The position numbers and the translations under genes are program-made. This document shows positions 59,270 through 64,000 of a DNA stretch of 64,000 nucleotides, in pieces. How positions within the stretch are numbered: position 1 is the first letter of the stretch; each line of letters opens with the position of its first letter. This DNA is from Actinomycetota bacterium (GTDB lineage Bacteria > Actinomycetota > Geothermincolia > Geothermincolales > RBG-13-55-18). The notes below the pieces were generated by a model. The model did not search any database. It was given only the letters and a program-made list of their open reading frames with translations, and was not told the origin of the DNA. The stretch spans positions 1 through 64,000 of the forward strand of contig JABLXL010000004.1 of the NCBI GenBank assembly GCA_013178005.1, in the 5' to 3' direction.

Positions 59270-61018
59270 ATGACGGCAAGATACCGCATCTTGAGGGAGA
59301 TAGGACGCGGAGCCATGGGGCGGGTGTACCTGGCCCACGACGGCTTGCTGGAGAGGGACGTTGCCCTCAAGGAACTGGCGGTTCCCGATTACCTGGACGA
59401 GGCGGAAAAGGAGGAGGTCAGGGAGCGCTTCCGCCAGGAAGCAAAGGCCGCGGCCCGCCTCTCCCACCCCCATATCCTCACCGTGCACGACATCGTCTCC
59501 GCTGGCGAGAAACAGTACATAGTCATGGAATACCTCGAGGGAAAGACGCTGCGCGACATATTGAGGGAGCGCTCTCTCTCCGTGGAGGAGGTAATGACCA
59601 TCGCCCCCATGATCAGCGATGCCCTCCACTACGCCCACTCCCATGGCATCGTCCACCGGGACATCAAGCCGGACAACATCTTCGTGCTCGAGAGCGGCAA
59701 CATCAAGGTGGCCGACTTCGGCATCGCCAAGATGCTCAAGGTCAGCGACCGCACCCACACCGGCGTGATCATGGGCACGCCCAACTATATCGCGCCGGAG
59801 GTGGTCAAGGGATTGCCGTACGATCATCGCGTGGATATGTTTTCGCTGGGGGTGACCCTTTATGAGGCCCTCAGCGGCAGGCGGCCCTTCGACGCGGAGA
59901 ACGACTACGCCATTATCTACCGCGTGGCCAACGAGGAGCCGGCTTCCCTGCTGGAATACCGCGACGACATCCCCATGAGCCTGGTGCGAATCATCGGGCG
60001 CGCCCTGGAGAAGGACCCGGAACGGCGTTACGGGGATATGCTGGAGCTCAAGGAAGACATCATGAGCGTCCGCCTGGAGCTGGGCATGGACGTCGCCCTG
60101 GAGACCGAGAGCCGCTTCGACAAGCGGGAGGCCCTGCGCAGCGAGCTGGAGGCCGCCAGCAGCCTGGACATGGATGAGCTGCAGGCGGAGGGGGAACCAG
60201 GGGGATTCGATTTTCACCGCGACAAGGAATGGAAGGACCTTATAGCGCGCATCTACCATGGGGAGGGGGACCAGGGGGCCGGCGGTATCGCCGCCGCCGA
60301 TATGACATCCGCGGCGGAGACAGGTGAAGCGAGAACGGGCGAAGGGGAGGAAAGCCAGGGCAGCGGGAAAGTAGGCTGGCAGGAATTGGAACAACGTTTC
60401 CGCACCGACAGGCCGCCCATTTCCCTTGATTACATCGAGAGAAAGGTGACATCGGCTGCCGGCCAGGGTGCCGCCACGCGCTTGAACGTGAGCGCTCCCG
60501 TGACGGGCCGTCACGCCCGTGCCCCGGTCAAGGTGGTGGAAAGGGAAAGCGAGCGGTCAAGGGATGGATTGACCGCCGACCTCGTTTCACCCGAGGCCTT
60601 GCGCTTAAGCGGGTTCTTCCTCGGCGCAGGCGTGGCGCTTATAGTCTCGGCCATGTTCCCCTGGATAGGCAAGGGGCTGAACCCTTCCCGGGCCCTCCTG
60701 GGCATCACCTTCCCGGAGGGCATGGCTACAGCGGCGCTGGTGGCGTTGGCCTGGGGAGCGGGGGCGCTTGCGATCCTGGGGGTGGGGAAGACGAGCACCT
60801 GGGCGGGGGTGATGCGCGCGTTCTGCCTCCTTGCCGTGCTCGCGGTTCTTCTCTTCCTGGGTCTCAGGGTATTCGGAGGTTTGGGTTATGATAAGGCGCC
60901 AGGCCTTGGCTTCGCCAAGACCCTGGCGGGAGTGGGATGGGGCTTCTGGCTGGCGCTGGTGGCTGCCATGGTTAATTATTCCGCCTGCATGCGGGTGAAG
61001 ATGAGCCTGAAGGCCTGA
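59270..61018 (+). CDS. Membrane-anchored eukaryotic-type Ser/Thr protein kinase
   Basis: A 582-residue protein. Residues 1-265 are a complete Hanks kinase: GRGAMGRVY glycine loop at 12, Lys34 in VALKEL, HRDIKPDN catalytic loop, DFG and MGTPNYIAPE. Residues 270-440 form a charged cytoplasmic linker. Residues 440-580 contain four hydrophobic helices (GFFLGAGVALIVSAMF first). There are no PASTA repeats or other extracellular sensor, unlike PknB. ATG 59270 follows GGAGG by 5 bases. The signal may be sensed within the membrane. Confidence 0.9.
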   Translation: MTARYRILREIGRGAMGRVYLAHDGLLERDVALKELAVPDYLDEAEKEEVRERFRQEAKAAARLSHPHILTVHDIVSAGEKQYIVMEYLEGKTLRDILRERSLSVEEVMTIAPMISDALHYAHSHGIVHRDIKPDNIFVLESGNIKVADFGIAKMLKVSDRTHTGVIMGTPNYIAPEVVKGLPYDHRVDMFSLGVTLYEALSGRRPFDAENDYAIIYRVANEEPASLLEYRDDIPMSLVRIIGRALEKDPERRYGDMLELKEDIMSVRLELGMDVALETESRFDKREALRSELEAASSLDMDELQAEGEPGGFDFHRDKEWKDLIARIYHGEGDQGAGGIAAADMTSAAETGEARTGEGEESQGSGKVGWQELEQRFRTDRPPISLDYIERKVTSAAGQGAATRLNVSAPVTGRHARAPVKVVERESERSRDGLTADLVSPEALRLSGFFLGAGVALIVSAMFPWIGKGLNPSRALLGITFPEGMATAALVALAWGAGALAILGVGKTSTWAGVMRAFCLLAVLAVLLFLGLRVFGGLGYDKAPGLGFAKTLAGVGWGFWLALVAAMVNYSACMRVKMSLKA

Positions 61019-61037
61019 AATCTCCCCTAAGCCCTTG

Positions 61038-61288
61038 CCTTCATCCTTCCAGGTGGCGGCGCGTTCCTCCATTCCATGTGAGCAAGCCCACCGGAAAGAG
61101 CCCGATATCCCGTCACGCCTTCATGAGATGGCGCGTCCGGGCCATTAGCTTTCGGGAGGCTTTCGGAACGCACACGGGTTCCCTTCGGCTCTCCAGGTGG
61201 CGGCGCGTCCCGTCCATTCCACGTGAGCAGGCGAGCAAGACCGGCGTAAGGTATTAAATACCCCTTCATCCTTCCAGGTGGCGGCGCG
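61038..61288. repeat. Three copies of the 3' end of the next gene
   Basis: CCTTCATCCTTCCAGGTGGC and the following GGCGCG occur at 61038-61063 and 61263-61288. A diverged copy (CCTTCGGCTCTCCAGGTGGC plus GGCGCG) is at 61182-61207. The rightmost copy is the stop codon and last residues (RRHLEG) of the oxidoreductase at 61266-62606. The first two also share CATTCCAYGTGAGCA on the right. They look like decayed duplications of the gene tail in the 247-base gap. Confidence 0.75.
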
Positions 61289-62606
61289 CCCTGGCCACCC
61301 TGGCGCGCCACTCCTCCAGCAGCGCTGGGTCGTAGCGCTCCGGGTACGCCTCGTAGGCCTTTTTCAGGGAAACGGCCGCGGCGGCGTGGAAGGCGAAGCG
61401 AGCGGTGAAGAGGGGATGGCGGAGGCTGCGCAACCGCCGCAGGGCGTCTTTCAGGTCGATGCCCAGGGGCTCCGCCCTGAGCCCCGCCTCCACGTCCCCG
61501 GGGGTCATGACGTAACCTATGAGCTTGTCCATGTCCTCGGGGCTGAAATCGGCGGTGAGGGAGCGCGTGACCTCGAAATAAGCCATCAGCGCCCCGCGCC
61601 CCCTCTGGTAGCGGGCGGCGTATTCCCAGAGGTTCTCCCGGCCGGTGTCGCCTTCGCGCAGGCAGCGGGAGGCGGTGCGCGCCGCCAGATCCCCGGCGAT
61701 GAGGGCGGAAGCCACCCCCGACCCATGGGCGGGTATGACCATGCAGGCCGCGTCGCCCGCCAGCATAAAGCCGTGGTCAACCAGGACGTCGAGGGAGCGA
61801 CGCACCGGGATCAGGCCCCCGCCACCGTAATGACGGCGGCCCCCGACCCCCTTTTCCTCCAGGAAGCGACACACGAACTCTCCCGCCGGCTCCTCACTCT
61901 TGTCGCGGTCGTACCCGACCAGGATGTCCAGCTCGTTCTCGCGCGGGTCCCAGTGCATCATGAGCACGGAATATCCTCCCCTCCAGCCCACGCGAGATAC
62001 GTTCACGTCCGGGGGTATGCCCAGGAGGGAGGGCACGTCGGGCGCGTCGCCGGGATCGAAGCGTCGCTGTTCCCTCCAGGCAGTCACCATGCAGCTCTCC
62101 TCGATCTCCCGGGGCACGGGGGAGGTCTCGGGAAGGCCGCGGCGAAGCGCCGCCTCCCATCCCGAGGCGTCCAGCACCACGCGGGCCTCGATCTCCTCCC
62201 CATCCTCGGTGCGCACCCCCGCCACGCGCTCGCTGTCGAGGAGGGGTCCGGAAACCCTCACCCCGCCCCTGAACTCCGCTCCAGCGCCCACGGCGTCCCT
62301 CAGCAGGCGGCGTGCGAAGAAGCTCATGCGCACCTCAACGGTGGGGCTGGAGGTGGTCTCTATGTAGTGCCTCCCAGAGGGAGAGACGAGGCGCGAGGAA
62401 AGGGGCGAGGGCATGGTCTCCTCGCCGCTGGGCATGGCGATGCCCAGGCGTCCGAAGACGGAGCGCTCCACCCCGTTCACCCAGGGGTGCCCGAGGGAGT
62501 CGGCGTCGCTGCGGTCGAGGATAAGCACTCGGTGCCCCTCCGCGGCCGCCCTGGCGGCCGCCACGCAACCGGCGCAACCCGCCCCCACGATCAGGAAATC
62601 GTACAT
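61266..62606 (-). CDS. FAD-dependent oxidoreductase, geranylgeranyl-reductase superfamily
   Basis: A 446-residue flavoprotein with YDFLIVGAGCAGCVAAARAA at the start, VVLDASGWEAALRR mid-protein and LAGDAACMVIPAHGSGVASAL as the GD motif near residue 290. It is a distant relative of the FixC-like proteins at 2413 and 6379, closer in layout to lycopene-cyclase/halogenase-type members. It has no FixX neighbour. Its start is led by AAAGGAG inside the first of three tandem 45-bp repeats. Confidence 0.85.
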   Translation of the reverse strand: MYDFLIVGAGCAGCVAAARAAAEGHRVLILDRSDADSLGHPWVNGVERSVFGRLGIAMPSGEETMPSPLSSRLVSPSGRHYIETTSSPTVEVRMSFFARRLLRDAVGAGAEFRGGVRVSGPLLDSERVAGVRTEDGEEIEARVVLDASGWEAALRRGLPETSPVPREIEESCMVTAWREQRRFDPGDAPDVPSLLGIPPDVNVSRVGWRGGYSVLMMHWDPRENELDILVGYDRDKSEEPAGEFVCRFLEEKGVGGRRHYGGGGLIPVRRSLDVLVDHGFMLAGDAACMVIPAHGSGVASALIAGDLAARTASRCLREGDTGRENLWEYAARYQRGRGALMAYFEVTRSLTADFSPEDMDKLIGYVMTPGDVEAGLRAEPLGIDLKDALRRLRSLRHPLFTARFAFHAAAAVSLKKAYEAYPERYDPALLEEWRARVARARRHLEG

Positions 62607-62739
62607 GACATCTCCTTTCGCCTGCCGGTGTACGGGATGCCCGTCATCAATGACATCTCCTTTCGCCTGCCGGTGTACGGGATGCCCGTCATCAATGACA
62701 TCTCCTTTCGCCTGCCGGTGTACGGGATGCCCGTCATCA
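62607..62739 (-). repeat. Three 45-bp tandem repeats, each with a ribosome binding site
   Basis: Units at 62607-62651, 62652-62696 and 62697-62739 are identical. On the minus strand each contains AAAGGAG and, just after it, ATG codons, plus an ACGGG cat CCCGT hairpin. The gene-proximal AAAGGAG is 5 bases from the oxidoreductase ATG. All three are open in one frame and would encode the 15-residue unit MTGIPYTGRRKEMSL three times. That frame ends 16 bases inside the oxidoreductase in another frame. They behave like a leader-peptide or translation-tuning module. Confidence 0.85.
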
Positions 62740-62881
62740 CATGCCGGCCTGATGACGGCGTTAACCTGCTCCTGCGCGGCATAAGGCCGTGATCTCCGTA
62801 TCCCGAACCCGCAGAAAACCTTCAGGGATCGCCACCGTGCGCCGCCTGGCTAAGTAAGGACACGGCAGTTTACGCCGCTTA

Positions 62882-63742
62882 TTAAAACCCCTCCGATTCG
62901 AGCAGCCATCCTATATATTCCTTCAGGGGCTCGAGGTAATGGCGCGCGGGCGGGAACCCTTGCAGCCGCAAGTTGAGGTTATCCAGGGGAGAATAGGGAG
63001 GTCGCGGGCAGGGCAGCCCGAGGTCCGCGTAAACTATGGGCTCCACTAGGATATCCTTCCACCCCGCGATCTCCATGATCTGGCGCGCGAACTCGTGGCG
63101 CGAGCATATCCCGGTGTTGGTGGCGTGGTAGAGGCCGTACTTTCCCGAGAGGCAAACGTCGCGGATGATCCGCGCCAGGTCGCCGGTGTAGGTGGGAGTC
63201 CCCACTTCGTCGGTCACCACCCTTAGGGCGCCTTTCTCCCTGGCGTTGCGCAGGATGCTCTTCACGAAGTTGCGCTTCCCGCGTTTCCCGAATAGCCACT
63301 GGGTGCGGAAGACGAACCAGCGCGGCAGCACCGAGGCGGTGTAGCGCTCCGAAGCCAGCTTCGCCCGGCCGTAAACCCCCTGGGGGTTGGGCTCGTCGAA
63401 CTCGTTGTAGGCCGACCCCTTCCTGCCGTCGAAAACGTAGTCGGAGCTGACGAAGGCCAGGGGGCAACCCGCCTCCTGGCATGCCAGGGCGAGGTTCTGG
63501 TTGCCGGTGAAGTTCACGCGCAGCGATGGTTCGGGGTTGAGCTCCGCGCCGTCGGCGTCGAGATCAGCGGCCGTGTTGACCAGTAAGTCGGGCCGGAGAG
63601 AGGGTATTTTTTCCATCACCAGCGCGTGGTCGGTGATGTCCAGGTCGAGGTCAAAACCGAACACCTCCGCGCCGCTCTCTCGGAAGGCCTCCACGAGGTC
63701 CGAGCCAAGCTGTCCCTCCGCCCCGCATATCACCACGCGCAT
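62882..63742 (-). CDS. rfbD: dTDP-4-dehydrorhamnose reductase
   Basis: A 286-residue NAD(P)-dependent short-chain reductase with GAEGQLGSDLVEAF as the nucleotide-binding motif, the catalytic YGRAK (YxxxK) near residue 125, SSDYVFDG and GTPTYTGDLARII typical of RfbD. It makes dTDP-L-rhamnose from the keto-sugar produced by RfbC. RfbA and RfbB are not in the window. AAGGAGG lies 5 bases before the ATG. Rhamnose is a plausible substrate of the glycosyltransferases at 36-51 kb. Confidence 0.88.
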   Translation of the reverse strand: MRVVICGAEGQLGSDLVEAFRESGAEVFGFDLDLDITDHALVMEKIPSLRPDLLVNTAADLDADGAELNPEPSLRVNFTGNQNLALACQEAGCPLAFVSSDYVFDGRKGSAYNEFDEPNPQGVYGRAKLASERYTASVLPRWFVFRTQWLFGKRGKRNFVKSILRNAREKGALRVVTDEVGTPTYTGDLARIIRDVCLSGKYGLYHATNTGICSRHEFARQIMEIAGWKDILVEPIVYADLGLPCPRPPYSPLDNLNLRLQGFPPARHYLEPLKEYIGWLLESEGF

Positions 63743-63852
63743 CCCATCCTCCTTGGAGCTTTGACGGTCAAGCCGACAGCTACAAACTTATCACGAAAAG
63801 CGACATATGGAGAAGTGCTGCGGGCAAGAGAAGCCAGCCGGGCGTGGGTCAA

Positions 63853-64000
63853 GGGCCGTCCCCTATGCGTGTAAGGTAAGATTGCGAGCGCTACACCATG
63901 AACATGGATTTCGGGTCGTCCCCCTGTGTGTGGAAGGTTAGCAAAGGACCGGGTGGGAAGGCCGATGGCCTGCGAGCCGTCCCCCCATGCGTGGAAAGTA
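63853..64000. CRISPR. Probable end of a CRISPR array running off the right edge
   Basis: Three imperfect units of about 27-28 bases begin at 63853, 63913 and 63974, with 60- and 61-base spacing. That leaves unrelated 33-base segments between them. Shared core: CCGTCCCC, then ATGCGTG, then AAGGTA. Read on the minus strand the units resemble type I-E repeats (CCACGCATGGGG...GAC). The two inner units are more diverged, as leader-distal ends often are. With only three copies in view, a simple tandem repeat is possible. No cas gene is visible. Confidence 0.55.

Overview
The window reads as chromosomal DNA from a high-GC, Gram-positive-type, probably anaerobic or microaerophilic, uncultivated actinobacterium. 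The evidence is very GC-rich codon usage, Actinobacteria-like Shine-Dalgarno sites, frequent GTG/TTG starts, and an LPxTG-type surface protein. It also carries many flavin and Fe-S redox proteins, arsenic detoxification genes and FixC/FixX-type electron carriers. No 16S rRNA or species marker is present, so the placement is inference.

Left third (1-14.0 kb): a plus-strand flavoprotein block. It starts with the tail of a CCG-domain Fe-S protein. Two copies of a three-gene module follow (VAO/PCMH-type FAD oxidase, FixC-like flavoprotein, FixX-like ferredoxin). Four FAD amine-oxidase/phytoene-desaturase-like proteins come next, one of them frameshifted. The set looks like one oxidation or desaturation pathway of a lipid or isoprenoid-like substrate feeding electrons to quinone; the substrate is unknown. 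At 14.1-14.9 kb an AT-richer MntA/HepT pair lies beside the 3' half of a tRNA-Ser, suggesting an old integration boundary. A PadR-ABC exporter-ADC-like operon follows on the minus strand.

18.5-26.2 kb is an arsenic island: ArsC, two ArsR regulators, an ArsP/DUF318 permease, ACR3, thiol-redox proteins, a DGC protein and two related Fe-S domain proteins. An AAA/DUF4143 ATPase follows. 28.1-35.1 kb holds two facing Fe-S/P-loop gene sets (DUF134, two MinD-like ATPases with inserted ferredoxin domains, three NifX-like proteins, Mrp, a ferredoxin, an IscU/NifU-like scaffold, zinc ribbons). They are separated by a 370-bp intergenic region with two copies of one candidate operator. A 42-residue gene too short for routine calling leads the rightward set.

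35.2-52.7 kb is a surface-polysaccharide locus: acyltransferases, four glycosyltransferases, two methyltransferase genes, a Wzz/BY-kinase-like protein lacking Walker A, a flippase, an O-antigen-ligase-like protein and a lipoprotein hydrolase. Its intergenic gaps are full of direct repeats. 52.7-56.8 kb carries a promoter-terminator leader RNA and a 1216-residue repeat adhesin ending in LPRTG.

56.8-64 kb contains an IS1111/IS110-type element whose non-coding end appears to hold guide sequences matching its own two junctions. It sits in a dispersed intergenic repeat that has a second copy at 42 kb. Two dTDP-rhamnose genes, a membrane Ser/Thr kinase and a FAD oxidoreductase follow. The latter is preceded by three tandem 45-bp units that each contain a ribosome binding site. 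The right edge probably enters a CRISPR array.
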